From: Litorimonas sp965205225
GTDB taxonomy: Bacteria > Pseudomonadota > Alphaproteobacteria > Caulobacterales > Maricaulaceae
Direction of reading: 5' to 3'
NCBI GenBank assembly: GCA_965205225.1
Contig: CBDBFZ010000002.1
Location: forward strand, 62,001 to 126,000
DNA: 64,000 nucleotides
The notes beneath the pieces were generated by a model. It was given only the letters and a program-made list of their open reading frames with translations, made no database searches and was not told the origin of the DNA. Shown here piece after piece: positions 1 to 9,355 of this stretch. Each line of letters opens with the position of its first letter. Position 1 is the stretch's first letter. The translations under genes were made by a program, and so were the position numbers.

Positions 1-1427
1 GTGCGGTCAGTCTTCAATTGGGTGATTGCGCTCTATGCAGACGAGACGTTCCCCTATGTGATTGCGACCTGGATGCTCTTTGTCGCAGTTGCGCTCATCG
101 TTTTTGCGGTAGTGAAAACCTTCGTTCAGTGGTGTTTCACGATGAGGCGGGGGCAAGCCGTTAAAAAGATCTATAAGGGATGCGGTGACGATTTTGATCA
201 GTGTCGTGAAGCCTTTGCCAAACAGTATGTAGATCTGTCTGTTTCGCTCAAGACACCAACGCCGCGCTGGTTGAGTTGGAGCGGTATCCGTGGCTTGCGC
301 CTTGCTTGGTCGGAATTCGAGGAAAGCCTGGTGAGCGATGATGCTGACGCGGCCTTCATCAAGAATACGATCCGTCCACAGACTTTTTTCATGGGTGCTG
401 TGCGACCTCCCAATTGGTTAGAATTTTGGGCTAACCTCGCCGTCGGCGTGGGACTATTCTTCACTTTTTCGGTCTCGTAGCAGCGCTTTACAGAGCCAAT
501 GAAGGCGTTGCTTCCGGTGATATGACCGAAATGTCCGCAAGCCTAGCTGGGCTTCTGGCGGCAGCCTCGGCGAAATTTGTCACATCGATTATGGGTGTCG
601 GACTTTCTCTTACGCTAAAAGCTTTTCACAAATTTTTCGCGTTCATGCTTCGCTATTGCCTGGCCGACCTCTGTCATAAGCTTGAAACCGGGCTGCTTTA
701 CGTCGCACCCCAAACGATCGCCAATCAGCAGCTCGAACAGGCTCTCGAACAGACTAATCTTATCAAGGAGCAAGCTAACGAAATTGGCATGCAATTTCGT
801 GAGCATCTTGAGCCTATCCGGGAGACACTGGCCAATTCCGCAGAAGAGCAACGTCAGGCCATTGCCGATGGGATTGGCAACATGATGGGCGAAGCTGCCA
901 ATGCTGAGATCAGACATATGTCCGAAATGCTCAATTCTCTTTCAGGCACGCTTGACGGGCTGGGCGACGGTTTAAGAGAGTCTGGGGAAAGTGCCTCAAG
1001 CCAGATCCGGGAAGCGACAGCAGAGCTGGTGCAAACACAGAAGGCATTTGCCGCCTCTGCCGAAGACCTAGCTAAGATAGGTCCCGTGCTTGATCAATGG
1101 CAGGCGGTAACAGAAGGCGCGGCAGAAAAGATAGACGCGTCTCTGCGTAGTTTTGCCGCCGTGGTCGCTATGATGGAGGACGGGGTAGAAACGATGGAAG
1201 AGGCGAATGCCGGCCTTCGAGAAACCATAAAAGCTTCCGATGCCCGAATTGAAAGCGGCGTAGATGCGATCCGTAAAGCAAACGACAACGCGTGGGATCT
1301 CGCCGAAATGCTGAGGGAATCACAATCGGAGATGAACGAAGTCTGGACGCTTCATTCGGACCGCTTCTCCGATGTAGATGCCTCGCTGGGCGAAGCGGTT
1401 CATGGACTATCGCAAGGCTATCAAGCT

Positions 1428-2736
1428 GGAGGCCTCTAAGAACCGTACATTTTGTGGTATGATCTGATTTACTGGTTTTGGGAGGATTTTATGATGCACG
1501 CGCCTGGATTGTTTGACTTGTCGGATCATCTTGCTCGCTTATCGGCGACAGGTGATCCGCTTGAAGCGCTAGAGCGTCATGTGGACTTTGAGGCTTTCCG
1601 AACTGTTCTGATGGAAGCCCTCGGTTATGGGGTTCGCGCCAAGGGCGGTCGGCCACCCTATGATCCGGTCACGATGTTCAAGGTGCTTGTTCTGGCGTCG
1701 ATGCACAATCTGAGTGATGAACGGATGGAATTTCTGATCCGGGATCGTTTAAGTTGGTTGCGGTTTCTGAGGTTTGAGATCGGTGAACCGACCCCGGACC
1801 AAAAGACGATTTGGCTGTTCCGTGAAAAGCTGACCCAGTCTGGTGCTTTCAAATCTCTGTTTGCCGCTTTTGAAGAGCAACTCTGCAAGCGCGGCTACAA
1901 ACCTACGGGAGGTCAGATCGTGGATGCCACTTTGGTGTCAGCGCCGCGCCAACGGATGAAGAAAGAAGAGAAAGAGCGGGCCAGGGCGGGTGAAAGCGCG
2001 TCCGCTATCTGGCCTGATGATCCTGCCAGGGCCGCACAGAAAGACACCGACGCACGAGCGGTGGTCAGGTATTCCAGGGCGCGAAAGACCGCAGAAGGGG
2101 AACAGGACGCAGGCCTTGTCGACATTTCCATCCCTCACTTTGGGTACAAGAACCACATCAGTATTGACCGGAAATGGCGCTTTGTCCGGGGAGAGACCTG
2201 TACCCATGCGGCCCGCTATGATGGGCACGAACTGGCATCGGTTCTGGATGCTACCAACAGCTCAAAGTCTGTTTGGGCGGACACAGCTTATCGCTCAGCC
2301 AGAAACGAAGCCTGGCTGAAAGCGCAGGGCTATCGTTCAAACATCCATCGAAAGAAGCCCCGCGGTAAACCGATGGCAAAGCACATTCGGCGCGGCAATG
2401 CGACCCGCTCCTCCATCCGTGCCTGTGTTGAACATGTGTTCGGATATGAGAAAGGGCCGATGGCGATCACGATCCGCTCAATCGGCCAGGCTAGGGCCGC
2501 TGGCCGGATCACCATGGCCAACCTAAGCTACAACTTCCGCCGCCTCGTTTTCCATGAGCGACGACAGCCCATAGCCTGATTCTGTTCAAAATCCGGATCC
2601 CCCCGCTTATGCGGGCCAAAATCATGCTAAAATACGCCTGTGGACACGCATTCGTCACTCTATGAAGCCTGACCTGAGAGCCGACTATAAAATTCGCCTC
2701 TATACTGGCCCCAAAACCCCGTTCTTCGAGGTGTCC
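1428..2736 (+). mobile_element. ISA copy 1 (IS5 family), intact, inside zorA
   Basis: The element is 1309 bp. Its ends are imperfect inverted repeats: GGAGGCCTCTAAGAAC on the left and the complement of GGACACCTCGAAGAAC on the right. It is flanked by a 4-bp duplication, AGCT, at 1424-1427 and 2737-2740. It carries one uninterrupted transposase gene. Five further copies lie in this window. Confidence 0.93.
1491..2579 (+). CDS. IS5-family transposase (ISA copy 1)
   Basis: This is a DDE transposase of 362 residues that catalyses movement of ISA. The N-terminal part contains the DUF772-like block GRPPYDPVTMFKVLVLASMH typical of the IS5 family. It is followed by GQIVDATLVSAPRQR, which holds the first catalytic Asp, and WADTAYRS, which holds the second. 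A C-terminal region contains the CVEHVFGYEKG helix with the catalytic Glu. The ATG at 1491 is chosen because GGGAGG lies about five bases upstream; an earlier GTG at 1452 has no such site. The frame is open, so this copy could supply transposase to the defective copies elsewhere in the window. Confidence 0.92.
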   Translation: MMHAPGLFDLSDHLARLSATGDPLEALERHVDFEAFRTVLMEALGYGVRAKGGRPPYDPVTMFKVLVLASMHNLSDERMEFLIRDRLSWLRFLRFEIGEPTPDQKTIWLFREKLTQSGAFKSLFAAFEEQLCKRGYKPTGGQIVDATLVSAPRQRMKKEEKERARAGESASAIWPDDPARAAQKDTDARAVVRYSRARKTAEGEQDAGLVDISIPHFGYKNHISIDRKWRFVRGETCTHAARYDGHELASVLDATNSSKSVWADTAYRSARNEAWLKAQGYRSNIHRKKPRGKPMAKHIRRGNATRSSIRACVEHVFGYEKGPMAITIRSIGQARAAGRITMANLSYNFRRLVFHERRQPIA

Positions 2737-2910
2737 AGCTTATCAGGAAGCCGTTAACCAGCGCTTGGGCGAACTCGATTCACGTTTAGGCACCGCCGTT
2801 TCGCAACTCGCTTCTATTATGGAAGATGTGCGCGATACCATAGATGACATAGATGATATGCAGACTCACACTTCGCTCACCACAGGAAACACTGCGCAGG
2901 ACGCCGCCGA

Positions 2911-3738
2911 ATGAATGACAGCGCGGACTTTTTTGAAGATGAGGCGGAGGAAGAAAACTACTTCGTCTCCATGACCGACATGATGGTCGGCATGCTATTC
3001 ATTTTTATCCTGATGCTAATGTATTACGCTCTACAGGTCCGCATCGTCGTAGACGGCGCAACATCCACACGCGATACTCAGATTCAGATCATCAAAGACA
3101 TCGTTAGCGAGGTCAGAGAAGGCGGAATCGAAGTCGAAGAGGACGCCGAAAACGGGATCATACGATTAAAAAACAACGTGCTTTTCGCTAGCGGCGATGC
3201 GGACGTTTCCGAGCGCGGAAAAGCGGCACTCAGCACCCTTGCTGCGGCCATACTGACCCATACGCGTTGTCACACCTATATCGACGTCCCTAACGGCGAA
3301 GCCGATAGCCCTTTGACAGACTTGGCGGATTGCGAGGGTCGGCGTCATGATATCGACGCGATCTTTGTGGAGGGTCATACTGACGCGGACCCAATTTCCA
3401 CCGCGCGCCTTCGCGACAATTGGGACCTTTCTACAGCCCGCGCAACTAACACCTATCGCGTTATGACAGAGGCCGAATCGCGCCTTACCTGGTTGCGCAA
3501 CGCCCCACCTCGTCCCGACCCACAGGGCGGGGAAAGCATAATGAGCGTCTCTGGATATGCCTCTGAACGCCCGATCGCCGACAATAATGACAATCTGCAG
3601 AAGGCACTCAATCGCCGCATTGATATCCGCATCATCATGAAGCCTCCAGACATGTCCGACCTCCCTGGCATAGACGGGGTGGGACCAACCACCTCTCCTT
3701 CGCTCCTAGAAGAAATCGAGGCCGCAATCCCCGGATGA
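2911..3738 (+). CDS. zorB: ZorB, MotB-like stator subunit of Zorya
   Basis: ZorB pairs with ZorA to form a peptidoglycan-anchored, ion-driven inner-membrane motor for phage defence. The 275-residue protein has one membrane helix at about residues 21-42. It is preceded by SMTDMMVG, whose Asp matches the ion-binding Asp of MotB-type proteins. The C-terminal half is an OmpA-like peptidoglycan-binding domain with EGHTDADPI, NWDLSTARA and NRRIDIRI. The start overlaps the end of zorA by ATGA, and the stop overlaps the start of zorC by ATGA, so translation is probably coupled. The frame is intact even though zorA is not. The IS in zorA may also block transcription into this gene. Confidence 0.93.
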   Translation: MNDSADFFEDEAEEENYFVSMTDMMVGMLFIFILMLMYYALQVRIVVDGATSTRDTQIQIIKDIVSEVREGGIEVEEDAENGIIRLKNNVLFASGDADVSERGKAALSTLAAAILTHTRCHTYIDVPNGEADSPLTDLADCEGRRHDIDAIFVEGHTDADPISTARLRDNWDLSTARATNTYRVMTEAESRLTWLRNAPPRPDPQGGESIMSVSGYASERPIADNNDNLQKALNRRIDIRIIMKPPDMSDLPGIDGVGPTTSPSLLEEIEAAIPG

Positions 3739-5126
3739 GAACAGCGTTGAAAACCCGTATCGCTGATGCGATGAATCCTGAACTCCGGGAGCCACCTGGC
3801 TGGGATATGATCAATTATATAATGAGGACGGATCCACGACTTTCGGGAGATAACAGTGGCATCGCTGTTGAAGTCATGTCTGCCGCAATAGCCGCTCTTT
3901 CCGGATGCCGAAGCGCAGAAGAGGTTGCTGGCCTCCCCGCACGATTTCGAAGAGTTCTCCTCACCTCTGTTTGGTCGGAAGAACACAAGCTTTTCGAGTC
4001 AGCTTGCCTGATCAACTATGTTGAGCAGTGTCTGGCGCGCCAACCACTAAAGCCTATTGATGTCCGTAGGATCGCCCGGGGCCTGCTTTTCACTTGGAGG
4101 CCCGATGTCAAGCAATTCCGGCTTATTCTCAACGTACTGGACAAGAGGGCCGCAGAAGTCGGCGGACCGATTGCCGACATGCAAGCGTGGGGCGCTTTCA
4201 AGCCGGAGGCTCCAGAATTTCTCGCCCGTGTCGCGTTACAGCATACAGAACAAACGATCAGCGACACGCTCGGAGGGTACGGCTTGAGCCAAGCACAGAG
4301 CCGCGCCGGTTTCGTCCGCGAGACTTTTCGACAGATCTGTAAACGTGTCGCCGCCCGGCCTGATCACTACACATATGAGCGCCTCCTCGACTTCGCCTTA
4401 GATGACCCTAGTCAAGATGTTGCCCTACGCTTCGAAGGTTGCCGAGACGTTCTGGCATCAGCTTGCTTGTCTCCTTGGCATAGCAGCGACCCGGAACGCT
4501 CGCTCAAGACGCGACTGCTGGATTTCATGCGCGAAACCTATGGTGACGTCCGATTCACAGCAGATGGCACCAACTGGACGCAGGTTGCTGACGCCGACAA
4601 GCGAGTTATGCGTCGGTGGCTAGCGGGCGAGTCCCTCCAAATGTTTCTTGATGTTGTCGGAGAAACAGCTGAAGCGCATATGTGGCGTTACCGGCGCGCC
4701 TTCTGGGAAAATTGTTTTGATCGTGGCATAATCGATGATGCTTGGGTGGTGTTTGGTTCGGACGCCAGACGAATCGTCCTGCAGAGGCAGGAATCAGGTC
4801 GCGTCGCCCAACGTCTTGCCTTCGGCAGATTAGAGGGCGCAAACGCCTCGCAGTCCGTGCTCCTCATGAAGGTCGGCGAATGCACGCTGGTCGAATGGAG
4901 TCACAACGGAAAGATCTGGCTTCTTGACCCAGTTCCGGGCCACAGGACTCCCAAACTCCATGTCACGGGCTCCTATAATGCTGCAGACTGCAGGGGATTT
5001 GACGGCTGGAAACGTTTTGAGACCAGCCATACTTCGCCGACCACGTGGAACTGGCAGGGAAAGGTTGCGCGCGAGCTCAAGAAGATGACCGGCGAACGCT
5101 TCACGCGGGGAGAAACCATGCCGTGA
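3735..5126 (+). CDS. zorC: ZorC, EH-signature protein of type I Zorya
   Basis: ZorC is a cytosolic component found only in type I Zorya systems and has been reported to bind DNA. The 463-residue protein is recognised by its place between ZorB and a SNF2 helicase, and by an EH-signature-like block around residues 313-335 (AHMWRYRRAFWENCF followed by DAWVVFGSDA). No membrane segment or signal peptide is visible. The start codon overlaps the zorB stop by ATGA, and zorD begins 40 bp after this stop. The frame is complete and shows no obvious lesion. Confidence 0.88.
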   Translation: MRTALKTRIADAMNPELREPPGWDMINYIMRTDPRLSGDNSGIAVEVMSAAIAALSGCRSAEEVAGLPARFRRVLLTSVWSEEHKLFESACLINYVEQCLARQPLKPIDVRRIARGLLFTWRPDVKQFRLILNVLDKRAAEVGGPIADMQAWGAFKPEAPEFLARVALQHTEQTISDTLGGYGLSQAQSRAGFVRETFRQICKRVAARPDHYTYERLLDFALDDPSQDVALRFEGCRDVLASACLSPWHSSDPERSLKTRLLDFMRETYGDVRFTADGTNWTQVADADKRVMRRWLAGESLQMFLDVVGETAEAHMWRYRRAFWENCFDRGIIDDAWVVFGSDARRIVLQRQESGRVAQRLAFGRLEGANASQSVLLMKVGECTLVEWSHNGKIWLLDPVPGHRTPKLHVTGSYNAADCRGFDGWKRFETSHTSPTTWNWQGKVARELKKMTGERFTRGETMP

Positions 5127-5166
5127 GCCATTTGGTGAAATCCAAACTCTTAAGAAAGCTGCACAT

Positions 5167-8100
5167 ATGCCCAAACTGAAACCGGTCTGGACTTATGACT
5201 CGGACGGTGCGGTCCTACGCGTTCAGTCTATTCACCGATTCGGGCGGAACCAAGCCCTGCCAGTATGTGAATGGCCTAATGGAACGACAATGTCACGTCT
5301 GGCACGGTGCTCATCGACAGGCGAACTGGATCAGGACGGCCGAATCGCCGTGCAACAAGTGGACGAGTACGCAATCCGACTGTCCACCCGCGCGCTGGCG
5401 TCGCTCGACGACACGATGGCCGCAGAATTGGACGTCGCGCCTATCACAACGGCCCGTCTTGATCTGAGGTCACAAGGCGTTCCGCCGAAAAACGGTTTCC
5501 ACATCACAACACGCTTCATTGACAAGTCCGGCAGACCCACGCGGCGAACGGTCGAAGGCGCCATTCTACACTTCGGCTCCAAGGTGGAGCGACTACCAGA
5601 GCCGCTCTTTAGCGTTTATCTAGCCGCATGCTCCCTCGCTTCGCCCGTCACCGATCGGGACTTACGTTTCGAGCGAATATCCGCCCTATGCGACGTGCTC
5701 AATGATACTTTCGGGACGGACTATCATTCGGACATTTTCCTAAAACGCCTCGACATCGCCTACGCATCACATTTGTCCGTTCAGACTGACGCCATTGCAG
5801 ATGGAATAGCTGTCCGACCAATCCTCTTCGGACGACAGGCAGCTCAACAGGCCGAGGTACCGGATGATGCACTTGACTACGGAGCTGACCAGACAGGATC
5901 CGCGACCGGTAGGATCAGCGAAGCGGAGGGCCTATTGGACAAACGTGCGCATGCCGTATTCCTTGAGCGAATCAGCATGGCTCCAACAGGGCCTGCAGTA
6001 AAGTTAGGCGAAACGCGCTATGTTTACATGCCACCGGCAATCCTGGCAGCGACGCGGGCGGTTCTCGACGCAAATGCAATGGATCCTAGCGGTCGCGAAG
6101 ACTTCATTCGTAATCCACGCCCCTATATGCGCGACGCAATCACAAGAGCCGGTATCGATGGCGATCCAGAAACGCTATTTATTCCGACCCAAGAATATTC
6201 GGCGCGCGTCCAGGGCATTGGCTTCTGGAAAGCCCCAATACTGCCCTGGATCGTCAATCAGCCCAATAGCTGGATACCAGAACGGTGCGGCATTAAGGTC
6301 GGCGACATCCTAATCGAAGTCGAGCCTGCTGAGGCCGAGCGCGCAGTGGAAATTGCGCTGGATGCAAAGAAACGTGGTCAAAAAAACATGCAGATCAATG
6401 GCCAGACTTTCGAGATATCATCCTCTTTGATCGAGGCACTTGAGCAGGTCGCGTCCCTACCGAAATCAAACGAAATCTCAGGCGCAAAGCCCGATTTGGA
6501 AGGTAATCTCGCGCCTAAGCCGGAAGACCTGCATCCTGATTATCGCAAGCACTTTCTAGTTATCGACGAAAACTTCGAAGACCTCGCTTTTTCCGGCCGC
6601 CGCGGCACAGAATTGCAAGTCGCAGAAATGGCGCCCGTCAATCCCCCACGCAATCTGCGCGCGACATTGAAACCCTATCAAGAAGACGGCTATAATTGGT
6701 TAGTGGGCGCTCGGCTTAATGGTCACAGGGGCGCGTTGCTTGCCGACGATATGGGCCTCGGAAAAACACTCCAGACCCTTTGCGCTATCGCGCATAAGCA
6801 GGAGGTGGCGGAAAAGCCGAGGCCGACGCTAATCGTAGCGCCCACTGCATTAGTCGAGAACTGGAAGTCCGAAATGGCACAGCACTTCAGGGCTGGCGCG
6901 TTTGGCGACGTCAGCACGGCAGCTGGGCTGGAATTAAAGGTTCTTAGGCTAAGCGATGGACGGGATACGCAAACCGGCTTGCCCGCGCTCGATACGGATG
7001 CATTACTGCAATCAGGCGTGGTCATCACAACCTATGAAACGCTGCGCGACTATCATCTGTCATTCGCTAAGGTACCTTTTGATTCTGTTGTGTTCGACGA
7101 GATTCAGAAGCTCAAAAATCCGGCGACCCAAATATCTCGCGCGGCCAAGTCGGTGAATGCGCGCTTCTGGATTGGCCTGACAGGCACACCAGTGGAAAAC
7201 CGCCTTGACGACTTGTGGGCGATCACCGATGTCCTTTGGCCTGGGCTGCTGGGCTCCTCCAAGGAATTCAACGACAACTACGGCAACGGATCAGAGGAGG
7301 CGATGGATGCTTTAGAGGCAAAGCTATGGCCCTTAGGCGATCCCATGCCGCTGCCATTTCTCGTACGTCGCATGAAAGCGGACCGACTAGATGACCTTCC
7401 TAAGAAGACCATCCGTCGCATCGAACGCATTATGCCCGAAGATCAAGCCGACACGTTTCGCGCGGTTGTCGCGGAAGCCCGGCGGACGGGACCCAGCCGT
7501 ACTTCCATCCTGCAAATTATACAAAACATGCGGGCTGTGTCCCTTCACCCGCTAAAGGTAGAAGCGGCACGCGGCATGGAGCCTGATGATTATGTCAAAT
7601 CGTCGGCGCGTTTGAACGCGACGATTGGCATCCTCGACGATATTCATCAGAATGGAGAAAAGGCTCTGGTTTTTTTGGAAAACCTGGACCTACAAGACTG
7701 GTTGGCTGGCTATCTAAAGAGCCGGTATGAGATGAATAAGCGTCCACACGTTATAAACGGCGGCGTACCCGGAACGCGACGCCAAGAGATGGTCGACGCT
7801 TTCCAGAATACTCCGAACGGTTTCGACGTCATGATCCTCTCTCCCAAGGCCGGGGGCGTCGGCCTGACAATAACAGCAGCAAATCACGTAATCCACCTAT
7901 CGCGCTGGTGGAACCCGGCTGTGGAAGATCAGGCGACGGACCGAGTCTTCCGTATCGGACAAACCCGGCCTGTGACAGTACACATCCCGCTTGCCATTCA
8001 TCCTGACGTGGATCTACGCGATGGCAGCTTCGACTACAATCTCGACAAGCTACTCGAGCGCAAGCGAGCGATGGCAACCCGGCTCCTGTCATCGGCTGAT

Positions 8101-8979
8101 CCCGGAACAGACTCTCTGCAAGAGCTGTTCGATAGCATCGTAGCCCAAACAGGGGTAAACAGGGCTTCGTCAACAGAGCCAGATCGGCAGACGGGTGAAA
8201 GAACGGAAGTTCCGACGAGAGACAATGAACTTTCTTTGCCCGATCCGGCGAGTGATGCATCAGCCAAAAACACCGGAATTCGTGCGACTGGTTCGAACGA
8301 ACTGATACGCGACGCGCTCTATAAGCATACGTCCCTACCCTCATCTATCGTCGTGGCTCCCGTGGGCGAGCAAACTGCGAACTCTGTGCCGCTGCGAGGT
8401 AAAACCATCACGGTTGACCGTGAGGCAAAAACCGCACCGAAATCTGCACGAAATGAAAGGCCAGAATGGTCAGAAGCGTTTATCAAGGTATTTGATCCCG
8501 AGACCAGACCGGAGACGGTACTCGCCTGTCTGGAAGGCACCGAATTGTCACGGGTCTATATTCAGGACCGCTACTGCGCTCTTCCGGATAATCGCGATTT
8601 TTTGATGACATTCCTTGGTAAGCATGTGCTTCGCCACGCGTCCCACTCCGCTAAGGTGACGATGGCCTATTGGGGCACCCAGGCACATTCGATAGGTCGG
8701 CAGTACAATGTTCGCAGAGAAGGCGACCTGCAGGCTATTCTCTATGAGGGGCTGAAAGCGGTTTCGCAGTCATGTAAGCTCAGCGTTGATTTCCGACCGT
8801 CTACGAGGCTCACGGCCGACCTACACGACCGTTTCTTTGTTATCCAGACGAAAGGCAGCGGCACCCTTATGAGTTTTAAGCTCACCCTGCCCCACGATAT
8901 TCGTCGATGGGAAGAAGACTCAATGACGGGAGATATAACTATTCGGAGGGTACACAACTCCCTGTGGAACACGTTGTAG
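5167..8979 (+). CDS. zorD: ZorD, SNF2-type helicase of type I Zorya
   Basis: ZorD is the effector-like SNF2 helicase of type I Zorya, thought to act on invading DNA. The 1270-residue protein has a long N-terminal region. The helicase core starts with the Walker A segment LLADDMGLGKTLQTL near residue 525. It continues with FDEIQKLKNP (DExx box) near 643, GLTGTPVENRLDDLW near 674, and the motif V/VI segment GGVGLTITAA through DQATDRVFRIGQTRPV near 895-935. A C-terminal extension of about 300 residues follows; I cannot assign it, and the protein is somewhat longer than I expect for ZorD. The frame is intact. The weak upstream AAGAAAG could be its ribosome site. It is the last gene of the zor operon. 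Confidence 0.92.
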   Translation: MPKLKPVWTYDSDGAVLRVQSIHRFGRNQALPVCEWPNGTTMSRLARCSSTGELDQDGRIAVQQVDEYAIRLSTRALASLDDTMAAELDVAPITTARLDLRSQGVPPKNGFHITTRFIDKSGRPTRRTVEGAILHFGSKVERLPEPLFSVYLAACSLASPVTDRDLRFERISALCDVLNDTFGTDYHSDIFLKRLDIAYASHLSVQTDAIADGIAVRPILFGRQAAQQAEVPDDALDYGADQTGSATGRISEAEGLLDKRAHAVFLERISMAPTGPAVKLGETRYVYMPPAILAATRAVLDANAMDPSGREDFIRNPRPYMRDAITRAGIDGDPETLFIPTQEYSARVQGIGFWKAPILPWIVNQPNSWIPERCGIKVGDILIEVEPAEAERAVEIALDAKKRGQKNMQINGQTFEISSSLIEALEQVASLPKSNEISGAKPDLEGNLAPKPEDLHPDYRKHFLVIDENFEDLAFSGRRGTELQVAEMAPVNPPRNLRATLKPYQEDGYNWLVGARLNGHRGALLADDMGLGKTLQTLCAIAHKQEVAEKPRPTLIVAPTALVENWKSEMAQHFRAGAFGDVSTAAGLELKVLRLSDGRDTQTGLPALDTDALLQSGVVITTYETLRDYHLSFAKVPFDSVVFDEIQKLKNPATQISRAAKSVNARFWIGLTGTPVENRLDDLWAITDVLWPGLLGSSKEFNDNYGNGSEEAMDALEAKLWPLGDPMPLPFLVRRMKADRLDDLPKKTIRRIERIMPEDQADTFRAVVAEARRTGPSRTSILQIIQNMRAVSLHPLKVEAARGMEPDDYVKSSARLNATIGILDDIHQNGEKALVFLENLDLQDWLAGYLKSRYEMNKRPHVINGGVPGTRRQEMVDAFQNTPNGFDVMILSPKAGGVGLTITAANHVIHLSRWWNPAVEDQATDRVFRIGQTRPVTVHIPLAIHPDVDLRDGSFDYNLDKLLERKRAMATRLLSSADPGTDSLQELFDSIVAQTGVNRASSTEPDRQTGERTEVPTRDNELSLPDPASDASAKNTGIRATGSNELIRDALYKHTSLPSSIVVAPVGEQTANSVPLRGKTITVDREAKTAPKSARNERPEWSEAFIKVFDPETRPETVLACLEGTELSRVYIQDRYCALPDNRDFLMTFLGKHVLRHASHSAKVTMAYWGTQAHSIGRQYNVRREGDLQAILYEGLKAVSQSCKLSVDFRPSTRLTADLHDRFFVIQTKGSGTLMSFKLTLPHDIRRWEEDSMTGDITIRRVHNSLWNTL

Positions 8980-9039
8980 CTGCCGTCATAATTAGGCTAC
9001 GGTTACATTTTAACCCGAAATAGCTTATCATGGACTTCC

Positions 9040-9242
9040 ACAACCCCGAAGACGGGTCGGTCCGCCTCTCAGGTCCAGTAGATCCGCTCGCGCAGAGTTC
9101 AATAGATGCGGTTGACGGTGTTGCGGTTAAGCCCGGAGAGTTCGGTCGTTTTCGGGGCGGTCAGATCAGTGGCAAACTATCGAACAATCTCCCGACACTT
9201 GCGTTCTGCAATGTGCGAGCCTTTTGAGTAACGATTTTTCAT
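9040..9242 (-). pseudogene. N-terminal remnant of an IS1595-family transposase
   Basis: Read on the minus strand from 9242, the sequence gives MKNRYSKGSHIAERKCREIV, then further residues ending in ELSGLNRNTVNRIY. This is the zinc-ribbon/HTH start common to IS1595 (ISSod11-like) transposases. At least two stop codons interrupt it, and the catalytic domain is missing. The rest of the 8980-9355 gap shows no other gene. Confidence 0.7.
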
Positions 9243-9355
9243 TGCCATAAAGTGACTGGGCTCCATATAGAACCCCGTCAACTAGGCATTAACCCATATT
9301 AAGACTATGATTGTGAGCGGGTGTAAGTTCCAATGAATTTGCGGTGAGGTTTGCG

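Larger units (their letters stand above)
1..2914 (+). pseudogene. zorA: ZorA motor subunit of a type I Zorya system, broken by frameshift and IS
   Basis: ZorA is the MotA-like membrane subunit of the Zorya anti-phage motor. The reading frame from position 1 has a membrane segment near residues 19-41 and a second beginning near residue 143. It stops at 478-480. The next frame continues the same protein, from about 468, with the rest of that segment, a third hydrophobic stretch and a long Ala/Glu-rich coiled-coil tail, as expected for the ZorA tail. One extra T in the T5 run at 465-469 would join the two frames. At 1428 an IS5-family element interrupts the tail. Beyond it, 2741-2914 continues in frame if the IS and one AGCT duplication are removed. 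The gene end overlaps zorB by ATGA. The true start may lie before the window. Family assignment rests on the zorBCD neighbours. As drawn it cannot give a full protein. Confidence 0.87.

Noticed and set aside
460..482. Programmed -1 frameshift in zorA
   Set aside because: No X-XXY-YYZ heptamer is in the correct frame (TTT TCG follows ACT), and the gene is broken again by an IS.
9030..9227. Plus-strand small gene after zorD
   Set aside because: The opposite strand is clearly an IS1595-type transposase remnant over the same bases.
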